The notes under the pieces: generated by a model
The model's input: only the letters and a program-made list of their open reading frames with translations
Database searches by the model: none
Told to the model about the DNA's origin: nothing
In this document: piece by piece, positions 1-12,618 of the stretch
Numbering within the stretch: the stretch's first letter is position 1
Layout of the letters: each line of letters starts with the position of its first letter
NCBI GenBank assembly: GCA_907163375.1
Contig: CAJQUW010006804.1
Span: forward strand, 434,001 to 498,000
Direction of reading: 5' to 3'
Source: Prostheceraeus crozeri
Lineage: Eukaryota; Platyhelminthes; Polycladida; Euryleptidae
DNA: 64,000 nucleotides
Program-made: the position numbers and the translations under genes

Positions 1-830
1 ATTTGACGTATAAGGGACCAAATAATACATTAATTGTGAGGAGATTATTCACTATGAAGAGGTTTACTATACAGAGGTTCGATTGTATATAAAATATATT
101 TATCCTCTTTTATCTTTCGAATTATCGCAATCTTTTCAGCTGTTTTGAATTTTTTCTCTTTATTTGCATTGTGAGATTTGCCGGTAGAAATCAGGAAACA
201 GTCTAAATGTGTCTTATTTGACAACAGTGATTTCAAATGCCACGAAAGTCCTTATAAGGTTCTAAAGTCCATGAAATGAAACAGCTGCTTTGTCTCGCCT
301 TATTAAAGACAAGAGGAAATGAAATATTCTGTCAAATTTCTAATGAACATTGGAATGTAGAGGGAGACCACTAAATATAATCGGACATACGATTGGTCAA
401 AATTCGCTTATGTGAAACGGAATTACTCGTATTTGGTTAACAAATGTCAACCTGATTGATTCAGAATATCACATACTCGTATTAATATTTATTTGATTGA
501 TTGCGTAATCAACATAACTCTCAGTATTTCACATTCCGCAGCTTCAGGGTATTCATTCATCGAAATGACTATCAGATATTTATATTTCAGATTTCATGCA
601 ACATCAATTCATTTTTTAGGATGGACGCGAAATCAGTAAACATGCAAATTTCGCATAGGGCATTCTTATGATTTGCTTTCATTAGTTCGTCTTTTTCACC
701 TTTTTGAATGCTGAACATTGGCTTGCCGGTGGCAATGTCTGACCATTAATTAATAAATGCAATATTATGTTAGTTCTCAAGAATTCTCTGACAGTGTTGG
801 CGTGCCGGTTTCGCAGTTGAATATAAAATG
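1..830. other. Intergenic, no gene seen
   Basis: AT-rich sequence with only short chance reading frames. I see no conserved domain, splice-flanked exon or terminal repeat. Confidence 0.5.
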
Positions 831-835
831 ATAAA

Positions 836-1072
836 TTTAATAAATAAATTAACTTTGTCAATACTCGGAAGCGCATTAGGCACGGAGCCTTTCTTCCATG
901 TGGTGGCCGAGTTGTCATTTATCCCACTCTCATTCTTTTTGTGCTGAGTGTTTAGCAAGAGTGCACAATGTACCGATTTTTAGAAGTATTGGGTTTGACC
1001 CGACCAAGGTTTGAACCAATGTCTCCCGGACGTAGAGCGAACACTCTACCACAAGGCCACAGCGCCGGCATA
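836..1072 (-). mobile_element. tRNA-derived SINE
   Basis: Read on the minus strand, a tRNA-like head starts near 1072. It has an A-box-like stretch (GTGGCCTTGTGGTAGAG) and, about 35 bases later, a good B box (GGTTCAAACCT), the two parts of an internal RNA polymerase III promoter. A body of about 150 bases follows and ends near 840 in an A/T-rich TTTATTTATTAAA-type tail. This head, body and tail order is that of a SINE copied by a LINE. The head does not fold as a complete tRNA by eye, and the unrelated body argues against a free tRNA gene. The family cannot be named. Confidence 0.7.
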
Positions 1073-1541
1073 TAAATGTAGTAGTTGCTGGTGATACATC
1101 TACTTTAAATACAGCAGTTCACTCTCCTGTCGGATGACTCCTCATTTAGCGGCGATCCCTCTTAAGCGACCGCATAGTCCGGCATTTGCAAATAAATAGA
1201 CATCTCAAAGCCACTTCCCTGCGTGAGCGACCAGCGACCAAGTCTTGAATCATTCGTAAGCACTTCTCCCTCTCTATACAGTCACTTTTAGTGATAAATT
1301 TGCCTTCCTGGTATGAAGTCTGCTGGAATTACTCGATCATTTATTCTGTACAATGAAAAAGAAGCGATGATGTAAAATGTTTGAATCAAAAATAACAAAA
1401 GTGAACAATTAAAGCAAAAATGTGATGTTTCTTTTTAAAGAAGGCCTATTTCGAAAATGTGGTTTCTTAAAACCTTAGTCATCACAACGCAACATTTATC
1501 CGTACCAGCATCATAGAAGACCCATTCAAGAGTGTAATGAC

Positions 1542-2435
1542 CAGGAACCCTAGGATTCTGCGCTCGAAATTTCGAATTTCTGCGCCCGATTTTCGTAAAT
1601 TCTGCGTTTTTCTGCGATCTAGCGTTTTGTACATAATTTAGCCGTATTTCTTATAATTGCAACGAGTAAGGCTCGTATAATTCGCATTATTATATTATTA
1701 GGTAACTACATGTTGAAAAAGCTTGTTCTGAATAAAATTATGTTCCGATATAATAAGCCTATATCCCATCATACGTGTATATACCGCATAGGTTCAATAT
1801 TCCGTATGTACATAGCCTATCCCCGTGGTCCTATGATGCCTGGTACTACACTGTATGTGTACATGTAAAAGTCGGAATTCCAAACGAATTTTATAAAAGG
1901 CATGGATCAAATTTTCAGAGAGAGAGTCGAGGGTAACTTTCAGCATGTCTTTTAAGTTGTCGTCTTCAAGATTTTGTCTCCTACATGTATCTACATTACG
2001 AAACTACTAAAGGATCACTCAACATCAGCGCTATTAACAGGCAATTGAAGTCGAATCAGCTAGATGTAGAACTCTGCTCCGAAATGATACCCAAAATTTC
2101 AAAATGTTTGATGGTGATGCTTCTTTTGCAAGCCCAACATAGATAGGTCACTGCAGGTGTCTGGCAATAGTAAACTTGCCTTCAGTGAAGCGTAATCCGC
2201 AGTAAGTGTAGATAATTTAATTAAATCCAAAATGCTGATCATGGGCACGTGATAACATAATGGAGATAAAGATCTGTAGTTGATATATATGCCATAATTT
2301 AATCGAAAACAGCATTAATAAAGAGGTCTACGTACTTTTTATTCAAATTGTAGAAAATCTTCGTTTTTCTGCGATTTCCATCGTTTTCTGCATTTTCTGC
2401 AATTATCTGCGCTTCGCAGAATCCTAGGGTCCCTG
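1542..2435. mobile_element. Non-autonomous hAT element (MITE)
   Basis: The two ends are inverted copies beginning CAGG(A/G)ACCCTAGGATTCTG. They are flanked by a perfect 8-bp direct repeat, GTAATGAC (1534-1541 and 2436-2443), the target-duplication length of hAT transposons. Inside each end the motif TTCTGCG recurs several times, as expected of subterminal transposase-binding sites. The 894-bp interior has no transposase frame, so the copy must have been moved by a protein supplied elsewhere. The exact target repeat suggests a not very old insertion. Confidence 0.88.
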
Positions 2436-2443
2436 GTAATGAC

Positions 2444-3395
2444 ATAAATGCTTCAACAGTAGTACTAACAACACTACTATTGCTTTACCAGAAACATTAA
2501 ATAAAGTAGACGACCTGTTTATTTTCCAAGTGACTCATTACGAAAATTAAAATTAATCAAAACATCAAAAGTGCAAGCGGACTTGAAAATGTGTGTTAAC
2601 AACGCTTCGCACGTAACTGTGTGGCGTCCAGCTCCATTATGTTGACTTAACCGAAAAGATACTCTTTATAAGGGAAATAATTCATGACAGAAAAAATACA
2701 ATTTTGGTTAGAAACTGTAATAATCTCGGTCTATAATGTGCATCGATCTAAAATGGTAAGCAAATATTGTACTTTCACCTTCAGATGTCTCTAACAAGTT
2801 ATTCTTTCGTTTCTAACTAACGAGACAATTGTTAATTGACTTAAGAATTGACAAGTCCACATTGACAATTTACACTCCAATGGCTGACGTGTTTTTGCAA
2901 GTACGTACTTTAGGCAAAATAATTCACTATTTCTACCATTATGAAAAGTAAAATTGTGGAAATCATGGAATATACAAAGTAGCACAGAAATAACCGAACC
3001 CGAATGATCACAAACGAAAATTGCAATGAAACGAGATGATTGCATTACACATAACTGCAGCAAATGCTCAAAGTGCAAATGACTATGTGCAACACAGTTA
3101 TGACTTCCCATAAAAATGAAGTCTGGAGTGCTGAGGTCTGGGGATCTTGCAATTCATTCCACGGGACGGTGGCGGTCTATCCATCCACTCGGAAAATGGT
3201 CAAGCCACTTTCGGAGATGGAATAATGAGCAGGCGCTTCATCATGCTGAAAGTATAAATCATTACAATCTTTACGCTCCGACACCAAAGGCTGAAACTCT
3301 TCACTTGGGATTTTTAGGCACCATTCGGCTGTCACTGCCTTGTTGAATAAAGAGGGATAGATTAATCCAGAGCTCTAAATGACACCATCAGAGCT
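2444..3395. other. Intergenic, no gene seen
   Basis: No supported feature. Reading frames of about 76 and 106 codons on opposite strands show no recognisable domain. Confidence 0.4.
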
Positions 3396-3876
3396 GGAAC
3401 CGGACCGCTGTTTTCGGCCCGGACGAATTTTGTATCCGAGCCCGGGTGATGAATTTTATCGTTTTGCGCACTTTGCCACCCTTAATGAAGATATCAATAA
3501 CGCTATTAGATTGTAATCGCATTAAGAATCATTCTAAAAATCTACTTGTTGATTACATGATCGAATGCTTTGGACCCTATGTACCATTTGTAAGTAAATT
3601 GATAACTGTTGATCAATAAGATGAATTTTCAAACATTTAGCACACAGTGAATTTTCATTTTCTGTTTTTCACATATTGTACATGGATAACGCGTTTGTCA
3701 ATCACAATTAATTTGGATCTTGTTTGATGTGTCGATAGCTGCCATTGTTGTGTTATATTTAGGTTAAAGCGTGGAAAACGAATAGCACTGAAGACATAAA
3801 GCCTATTTGAAAAGTGAAGTCATTAAGTCAAAAGTTGAACTAAATATTCAGTCGACTCTTTTGAGCAAAATTCCAG
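3396..3876 (+). repeat. Dispersed repeat, copy A
   Basis: This segment is matched along its length by the reverse complement of 15320-15792. Shared blocks include the stretch around CCCGGGTGA followed by ATCGTTTTGCGCACTTTGCCA, a middle block around ACTGTTGATCAA, and a final block GTGAAGTCATTAAGTCAAAAG ending at AAAATTCCAG. By eye the copies are roughly 70-75 percent alike. No protein is encoded. The ends are CTGGAA and TTCCAG, compatible with a short terminal inverted repeat of a DNA transposon, but I cannot find a convincing target duplication. Confidence 0.72.
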
Positions 3877-4289
3877 AGAAAAGTTACTTGCTAGTCGTCT
3901 ATCGATTGTTGTTTCTGGTTGAGAAAGCATACTGATGACTATTCCGTCGTATGGCGGTATTCATTTCATATTATTGCTTAAGAACCATGTCGATAGACAA
4001 AAATGGTTGAGAGCAGCATTTAAATCATCAAATGAGGAAGATGTTTCTATTTTCAGACATAATGAATGTCAATCCGGGTACTTGTTATTTCAGGCCTTAC
4101 CCGCCCAAAGCCAGGGCCCACTTCCAGCTCTGTGCACCACAAACAGCTACACCAGGTAAAGTGAGGTCTTCTTGCAATATCTCGTGTAGACTAGATTCCG
4201 GCCAGCAGACGCAATTATGTCGATTTATTCGTCCGCTTAGTTTGAAGCAGTCTTCATCCGACCATTCTATGTGGTCGAAAATCTTAGGA

Positions 4290-4560
4290 AAATCTTTAAA
4301 GGCCGGTTCACATCGCTCTGTATTTTTAGTTCTGTAATTCAGATTGCGTTCTGTTTTTACAGAACATCTATTCTGTAAAACAGAAAGGGTTTGTGGCGGT
4401 GAGTCATCCTCCTTATGTGAACACAGAACAGGAATTTTGCTGAAAACAGACGAGTTGGTCGATGTTCAACTTTTACAGAACACAGGGTTTGTAGCTGACG
4501 TTGATTGGCTGAGATTAGCTGACATAGACGCCGTTGAGAAGCGTGCATAAAGTGAGAGTC
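4290..4560. repeat. Array of TTCTGT/ACAGAA motifs, possible transposon end
   Basis: After GGCCGGTTCACATC near 4300, the hexamer TTCTGT or its complement ACAGAA recurs about seven times up to 4490. One pair forms a perfect hairpin (GTTCTGT, TTTT, ACAGAAC at 4348-4365). Such arrays are typical of subterminal transposase-binding sites. A matching opposite terminus was not found, so this may be half of a decayed element or a chance cluster. Confidence 0.35.
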
Positions 4561-4819
4561 AAGATAAGTGACATAAATCTCGCAAAATTTCCGAAAAATA
4601 ACAACTTTTAACAGTTTGATCTCGATCTTCCACTGTCAAAGAGCGTCGTGTGCAAACCATGTCTTTAGCATGAAACAATTTTTCAAAAATTCTTTCTAGA
4701 CACAAAGAGATGGCTTGATGCATTCAGGAGGTTGACCAAAACACGTTGCTAATAGCAATCAGGGATTCATGGTTTTCTTGACATGTGCAATGATTGATTC
4801 AAGCGATTTCAAACTTTTA

Positions 4820-5505
4820 GTCCGGGAGCTAGCGCGAACTTGTGCAGGGAACGAGGTAGTACATAAAACTTTCACACAGCATAGTACACCTCTAACCTAC
4901 TGCAAAACTTCGCGTCTGCCGGATCAGATCATTTGCTTTTCAGAAATAGAGAGGATAACACAATCCTATGTATTTCCAGTGGTAAAATTGTGACATTTAA
5001 GGTGCTGACTCCATTTTTTCGAATTTTTGCTCATAAAAGTTGCACAAATTGGTATTTTGTTGAACTGGTTATTATAGAAATCATCTACAGATCATAAAGT
5101 ATAGATAAAGTATATCAACAATTTTCCTGAAATTTCTATGTTAAAATTTGCAGTTACACCAACAAAAAGTGTCTGTTTGTACACTTTACTTCATCCTCTG
5201 TCACTGAATGATAACTCATTTGAAAGATCATGATCTATAGATGATTTCTATAATAACCAGTTCAACAAAATATCAATTTGTGTAACTTTTATGAGCAAAA
5301 ATTCGAAAAAATGGAGTCAGCACCTTAAATGTCACAATTTTACCACTGGAAATACATAGGATTTTGTTATCCTCTCTATTTCTTAAATGCAAATGATCTG
5401 ATCCGGCAGACGCGAAGTTTTGCAGTAGGTTAGAGGTGTACTATGCTGTGTGAAAGTTTTATGTACTACCTCGTTCCCTGCACAAGTTCGCGCTAGCTCC
5501 CGGAC
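4820..5505. mobile_element. Foldback DNA element with about 276-bp inverted arms
   Basis: The left arm (4818-5095) and right arm (5230-5507) are inverted copies differing at only a few positions, separated by a 134-bp centre. The outermost bases read TA-GTCCGGGAGCTAGCGCG, mirrored at the other end, so a TA target dinucleotide (4818-4819, 5506-5507) can be assigned, as for Tc1/mariner elements. There is no transposase frame, and the arms make up most of the element. High arm identity points to a recent insertion or to arm correction. The superfamily is inferred only from the TA. Confidence 0.88.
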
Positions 5506-5517
5506 TATTTCTATTAA

Positions 5518-6404
5518 CCCTCAGAGACCTGAACTTTTTCACAGTGGATCCCTTTTACAAGTTCATAATTTACCTGCTTAAATCGATATCAAATCATCAG
5601 ACAGGTTGATTTTTCATACTTGGGTGTAGCAGGTTGAAATAGCTAATCCTTTGAGTGTCTTTCAGTCTTCTCAGTAACCACATGCGAAAATGTGGTGTTT
5701 TGTTATTCATCTGGTGTACTAAGAGTCGGTTTTACGAACATTGCTGTCGCCATGTAACCTCAGACAGTGAAATTGATTTATTCCTTGCAGCATAGCCCTT
5801 ACATTTGGCCATTTTTTCAAATTTATCCATGCCAATCGGAAATAGGCCTAGACTCAGCCATAATCGCTACACGTTTAGACCATCAAAGCAGCTGTGGAGA
5901 TCTCAAACTCATCAATTGCTGCTGTGAAAACTTTGCCAACAGTTTGGTTTTAGTGTTGAACTATGAATATAATGATGACTATGATTATGAACATTGATTT
6001 TTGCTGATATGTTCATGTCGGCCAACCAGTCATGCACAATCATACGAAAACAAAATATTCACATTTTGTGATCTTGTAACAAAACGCACATGCACGAGCA
6101 TGATGTAAACACTAAATAAATGAATTTCACTCATTGTGCACCATTGTGGACATGCACAAAATATTTTTCATCTGATAGTGAACATTTTGTTATGGGAATT
6201 TCTATATGGACCCTATTATGGACCCTCTTGGCCCATCTACCATACTTCTACTGATTCAATTGAAATGAAACAACACATGTAGATGCATTGTCAAAAATGA
6301 TGATTTTACATGGGCATGAGCGGTTGATATATCCTCACCACGAAAAAGTAAGATAGGAAAATATCGCTCCGGGGTCCACTTTACCCTCCTCAGGTCTCTG
6401 AGGG
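5518..6404. mobile_element. piggyBac-like non-autonomous element
   Basis: Both ends carry CCCTCAGAGACCTGA in inverted orientation, and each abuts a TTAA (5514-5517 and 6405-6408). TTAA targets and termini starting CCC are the signature of piggyBac transposons. The 887-bp interior contains a 76-codon frame at 5767-5997 that I do not recognise and no transposase. It inserted only about 12 bp from the end of the preceding foldback element. Confidence 0.8.
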
Positions 6405-6408
6405 TTAA

Positions 6409-9400
6409 AGATAATAAATTCTGCTAGATCTCTATGCATTCTTAATTGCTATCAGCAGTGTGTCTTGGTGGCGCTCCGTATCCGTAAGTCCATTCTCATC
6501 CTGGGCCACTCGGTATACATCGCCCGTTTATAGGTGATGGTCGCCAACAGGAGGTTTTTGCCATTCAATGCTTTCATCATGGAAAAATACAGATGTTCAC
6601 TCCTTCTTTATATGTATTGACCAAAAATCGAAGTTAATAAAAGAAAATTTACAGGTGCCGATAGGGCATCGCCCGTTTGCATTGGTTTGAGTGAGAGAGA
6701 AGAGCATTTTCCAGAGAATCATCCAGATTATGTGATATAGAATAGATATTTTATAGATTAAGCACTTATGAATACTCTCTAGCATAGAAATTAAGAATAC
6801 CATAGAAAGTACTATTATCTACTTCTATGCTCTCTAGATAGAAAGAAGAAAGCTTGAGGTCATGAAGCTCTTAAACATATCGATAGGTAGCCTATGTTTG
6901 ATAAATCTCATATTTGCATTATTCAGTTTCTCAAAGGTTATATTTCACGAAATAGTTTTGTGATCCTATAAATTCTTGATCTTTTTCATTTACGTTGATA
7001 TGTTTATGATCGTTCTCACACATTTTTTATTCTATTTTCTATAATGGTGACATTTTGTTATATGACCTTGACATTAATAGATTGTCATTGTTGGAAAAAT
7101 TAATAAAGTTATGAAATTCATTAGTTACGCAAAAAGTTACCAGAGTTCTAAAGTTTATCCTCCTTCCCCGACGGTCGCTTTAATTTTTGATATACAAGTA
7201 GACAACCGATCGACCGTCACCTTCAATATAGTGATGCTTTAAACATGGTATTCGCGGAATCTTCTAATTTCGATGGGACTCCGACTCCAGAGTTTGATGG
7301 GACTCCGACTCAGGGTTTTGATAGGATTGATTTGCTCACTCAGGATGGCCCAAACCAGTTTATGACATTTGGAATAAGAGGTTAAACAAGAAGTTTTGAA
7401 TAAAGAGTCACTCGATGCGACATTGTTGTTAAAACCCTCGCAAAATGCTCTCTTCATGAAAGGTTATCTAAAAAAGAAGTGTGATATATTTTGATAGCAC
7501 AGGTCAACACTGTTTTCCTCTAAAGTCGAACATAATCTGGCATTATCACTTCAGAATTCAGCTTTTCTTATAATTTACGTCTTAGATTTCGACTATTTCT
7601 TCAAAGGTCTCCTCTCAAGCTGAACTTTCCTCTTGAGCACAGTCAAACATTTTGACGTCGTCTACGTATCTAATTACAATATTTGAATTTTTCCTAAACC
7701 CTAGGTATTTTGCTTGAACGATTTTGGCCTCTGAAAACCCTCTCATTTTGACGCTCCAATGATTCAATCGTTCCCACAATTACTATGCAACACAATGAGT
7801 GCATGGTTTCAGCATTAACCACTTGGTCATCTTGCTATTACCATAGAGTAAGTGGTAGGTGGAGTAGGTGGAGTGCCAACTCAGTATTAATTATATTAAA
7901 TGAACTCGAGTTGAGACCCGGAGTACCAAATATGAGATAAGCACATTTTTACAGTTTTGAAGAAATTGTCACGGAATTGACTGCTCATGACAGCAACATT
8001 GAAGGAATTTTACAAATTCCCTGTGTCATGACAACCTTGGAGAGGTAATGTTTGTTAAATTAGCATTTCGATGGGCTGCTATTGCTTTAATGCTCAGCTT
8101 CATTCATAAGAGTATTTTCTTAAGCGTGATCATATCACAAACTATCTGCCACTGAAAGATCAAAATGTTATTGTCAAGGACAATGATCATAACTAATTTT
8201 AAAAGATTTAGATGGGTTCATATTGCTATTCAGATTCAAAAAATGAAGCACAAATTTGGTGAGCCATAAAAACAGGGCGATGAAAAATGAATTAAAAACT
8301 TGAAATTTCAGCCAAAAGGCACAGTAAGATCTCAACTTTTCCATGAAGACCTGCATTATGTACCGTATAATGCGGTTCAAGAAATTTCATTGATACTCAG
8401 CTTACCTTTAATTAAGATATCTGTTTGTAAATTTCCATTCTTATCCATCCTACAAGATTCATACTACTTATATAGAGGCACTAAATCGCTAGTATATAAA
8501 CATAGGAATAATTTGCAATAAAAATAGCTTTTTAACAATTGATCAAATATTCCTTGGACTGCTGCAACGCAATCAACGAAAGAAACTGAATCTTTTGATT
8601 TAAAAAATTTCACTGTATGCTGACATTTTGTAAGTCAACACTTTACCTACTATATGCTTACTATTTTCTATGAATAGCAATTCAAATTTGAATTCGACTT
8701 TTTTTAAAGATTGATTTTTTGAATATGTTGGAAATTGATGTTAAAGGACCTTGATAAACGATGTCCTTTGATCAGCTGTCGCATGACATCGTTTTATGAC
8801 AATGTTGGAGTATATTTGATTACATTAGAATAGCTAAGTTGTACTGACTGCAACTCAGTCGAGACTTTTGAGAATGCATGCCATTTGTGTATTATCACTA
8901 TCACAGTTATATTTATATTGCGCAAAAAAATGCATTAGGGCTTTGCAGCAGAAATGCTGTGAGGCATGATAATCTGTCCATTTCATGTTCATTGTTAGTA
9001 GCATAGTCAGCACTCGAACAGAATGATAGTTACAAAAATTAGTCTGAAACTTGGTGGATTTATCTGGCCTGGTCATATGGTATTACGGGGTCTCTAACTG
9101 CAATGGGCGTTCCTGTTTGATTTAATAGATTGAAATCGGTTTCCGATAACTTGCTCGGTATTATCTTGAGGGAAAGAATCCTGTGCTAGCTGCCCTCAGT
9201 CGCTATCCGGTCTACATTGGACTCAACGTTCCTGCTATATAAATAAACCTAAAGAGGAGAATAAAGCAATGTAATCTGGCATTTTAGACTGCAGCAGAAC
9301 TTGGTTGAATTTTGCTCAGAAAAGTAAATTATCTTATTTTCATCAGCAGAAGAACATTTTCTTGTCACAAGATGTTCGCATATTCGAAGATGTGATAGGC

Positions 9401-11865
9401 TTACTATAGTCACTCCTACATCGTACGAGCATGTCATCCGCATCTTGCTTGACAAAGAAAACGAAGAAATACTTGTCTAATCGACCGACTCCATTACCTG
9501 AGTAGAGTTGAGTTATTATCAGGTTGGTGAGCACGAGGCGGAAGATATGAAAGCAGAGTGTGACTAACTGTCTTATTCAACGCGGCTGTTATTAAACTGC
9601 TACATCGAAGCAGTTGGAGGTCGCAATTAAACCCTGTCATTCAAGAAAGTGAGACGAAGAGAGTGAGAAAGCGACGTACAAGTTTAATAAGAAATGGGAA
9701 TTCTCATTTATTCTCTGATAACCTGACAGCTGTGATGACAGCGCTAATCGACAGATTCAAGAGAACTCGAATTTGAAACGCTGCCCTCCGACCTTCCATA
9801 TATTCCCTGTTTACTAATCCTTGAGATGTCAGTAACTTGTTGAAATGGTTGGCAATTGTTTTAATAGACAATACAGCCTTGTTCATTGTCCTCCCTCAAC
9901 GTGTGTTGTAGAATCATCCATGGTCATTCACAATTTCGTAGGATTCAAGTGTAGGTTCCATTAACAAAATGGATTTTGCTTGGTGCATTAGCTAATTCCT
10001 TTCGGAAAAGTAGTTTGACCTTTTGAGTTTTAAACTGACCGAAATGACCTTTTATCACACTGGTGCTCCAAAGTCATTGCCAATCTTCATAATCAGTAAC
10101 AAAAAATCGTGTTTTTCGGTAGATAACTAATTTCACTCCTTAATCCTATTCAGTAAATAAAAGAAATAGTAAATTACAGGAATTCCCAATCCGCCGCTCT
10201 TGGTCTTGGGGTCTAGAAAAAGCAGTGATAACAGAAAGAAATATAGTCGTTCAAGTAGTGCGACATAAACGCACAACATCGCAGTGCAAACTTATGAAAA
10301 GCAGGTTATTATGTTAATAGAATAATTCAAATATTGAGTTGCATCTTCAGTCGAAAAATGGGAACAGACTTGAATAGTTGCTATTTCCTCCAACATCAGG
10401 TATCATCAGTAGGCTTAGTTCACATCTCTCAATATTGACATGTTTCCCTATTTAAAGTTGCAGCCATACCCTGGCAAATTTGAGAAATGAAATTAGCATA
10501 TTAAGTGAAATTTGGACGGGTATTCATTAAATACTACGTTTGAAGGTTATACTGCGTGCGGTTACAGGTTCTGATGGACATTTACTTTACTCATCAAAAC
10601 AGGCTTTGAGATTGCCAATATATTAAACATGTTGAGAAGAAGTGATGTAGAATGCTGGGATCCAAAAAATCTTGTCTTGTTTTAAAGCACTTCTGAAAAC
10701 ATGGCTATGGAAACCCAAATAATGGCCAAAATGATGTGAATGAATGCTTCCCCATGTGCTGTGAACAATGCACATGGCTTTTTTCATCAATATCAACCAT
10801 CGTCAACATTCATTAACTTCTTATCATAGGGTTATGTAACATTTATGAATGAACATTCACTTATGGAATGAAAATATTTGGAAATAATTATGCACACCTA
10901 TAATGCTGTGCTGTTATTGTGAGAAAATGGGCACATTTCTCTTTTATTTCTTTAGCTATGTCAAAGTTAGATTTATAATATATGTTAACAACAAAGCTTA
11001 CTTAACTTTACAAAACTCATTAGGAAACGTAGTCATGTACATAATCGTTAAAAATGTCGTAACCAATCGAACTCAGATACCGCACGTTTAGCCGACTTTC
11101 TAAAATTAGTTGAAGCACAAAGTAACTTCAATAATAGGGCCATGGCTCAGTAATGTGTATATTTCCCTTTTCCAGGACAGTAGAGGATAAAAGCCTTAGG
11201 ATTCTGGCATGGGATACATGGACAGCAATGTTTTTTCTTTGCACGTAGTTGATTATGCATGTCTCTTACCGATGTTACATTGAAGACTGTTGTCTAACTA
11301 CCACTATTAATTAGGCCTACTCTTTACTTATATAGCATGACATTTCTTTGACAATGGAGCTTCTGAAACCTCCGATTGCTTTGCTTTCTCTAATGATGTT
11401 CTCTTTAATTTTGAATTCTATCGACCGCAGATTGAAGACGAGTGCTCTAAATGTTCGGTTGCAGTATCACTTTATCAGCTAATATAAATAAGCACAGCAC
11501 ATTTTAAGCTAAAAAGTCTGCTTAATTAGTGTAGTTAAATTAGGATCTTCTACGCTTTAGCTATGCGTTAATCAACTAAAACACATATTTGTGACTTCGC
11601 TTAATCGTAAACTGCCGCTGGAAACCTAAGTGGTAGAACCTAAACAGTGGAAGCGGAAGTAATCCACTGTAATCGTTTCCATATTTCTTAATATTGCTTT
11701 GTACCAGCAGTGAACACTTTTAGGTACATGTTACTCGCAAATTCATAATTAAGTAGTGTTTCGATGAAATTGTTGACATCTAATCCTGCAAGATGGTATT
11801 TTAAGTTGTCTGTTTAGGCAACTCACCGGCAAAACTCCAGCAAGTTTTTGATTCCATTTTAGGAC
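6409..11865. other. Long gene-free stretch
   Basis: No gene, transposase or paired element termini were recognised. Minor structure: an imperfect 23-26-bp tandem repeat of a TTTGATGGGACTCCGACTCA-type unit at about 7263-7315, and a 10-bp-stem hairpin AAACGATGTC/GACATCGTTT at 8756-8794. The frames present are short and compositionally random. Confidence 0.4.
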
Positions 11866-11873
11866 ATCTGCGG

Positions 11874-12610
11874 CAGGGTTGGAAACGGCCGGGGCCGAGC
11901 CGGCGGCTAGTGTGATGAAATCCGACCAGTCAGGCCAGCGTCTCTGTAGCCTACTGGCTAAGGCTGACAGCAGGTCAACCTAGACCGTCAGACATCATTC
12001 AATTGCTCGACTTCTTTCTAGCATGCAGATATCTGAAATTCATGTAGGCTAGAGAATGCGATTCTGAAACTTATTTGTGAAATAATAGGGTTTCAAAAAG
12101 TGCATATAAGTTAAAATCAGTGTCGAGGTGCCCTGACTACTGCCAAGCCATCTATAAGCACTTCGTATCGCGCATTATAAAGAACAAACTTTTGTTGCAG
12201 TCAGAATCCTTGAGTAAAAACAGCCGAGAATGAGTTCAGCAATAGATTTATTTCCTAAACTTGTACTTCTAAGTAATTGTGTCTTTGAACATTTTTTCTT
12301 TAAAAACGGTAAGACAACAAAACATTCGCATTTCTCATGAGATGCAGTGGTTACTCTGACTACTTAAACCATTTTGTCATCACTAACTGTGTGTAATTTT
12401 GTATGTTCAATTAGCAGCGCCAACGGTTCCAACAAACATCACATAGATTATGTCACAATTTCATGCTTTTATAATGCTGTATTTCTTTTAATTGGCTAGA
12501 GAAAGAATGTCGTCAGTGGTCGATACACATGCAGGGCTAATGATAAAAACCGACCGGCCGGTCTTCAAAATGTATGACCGGGGCGAAGACGGCGGCCGGT
12601 CACAACCCTG
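11874..12610. mobile_element. Non-autonomous hAT-like element
   Basis: The ends read CAGGGTTGGAAACGGCCGG and, inverted, CAGGGTTGTGACCGGCCG. Both are GC-rich against an AT-rich background. The flanking 8-mers ATCTGCGG (11866-11873) and ACCTGCAG (12611-12618) agree at 6 of 8 bases, consistent with an aged hAT target duplication. The interior of about 737 bp encodes nothing recognisable. Confidence 0.72.
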
Positions 12611-12618
12611 ACCTGCAG

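Noticed and set aside
990-1072. Possible free tRNA gene
   Set aside because: The A and B boxes are good, but acceptor and anticodon arms do not pair and a SINE-like body with an AT-rich tail follows.
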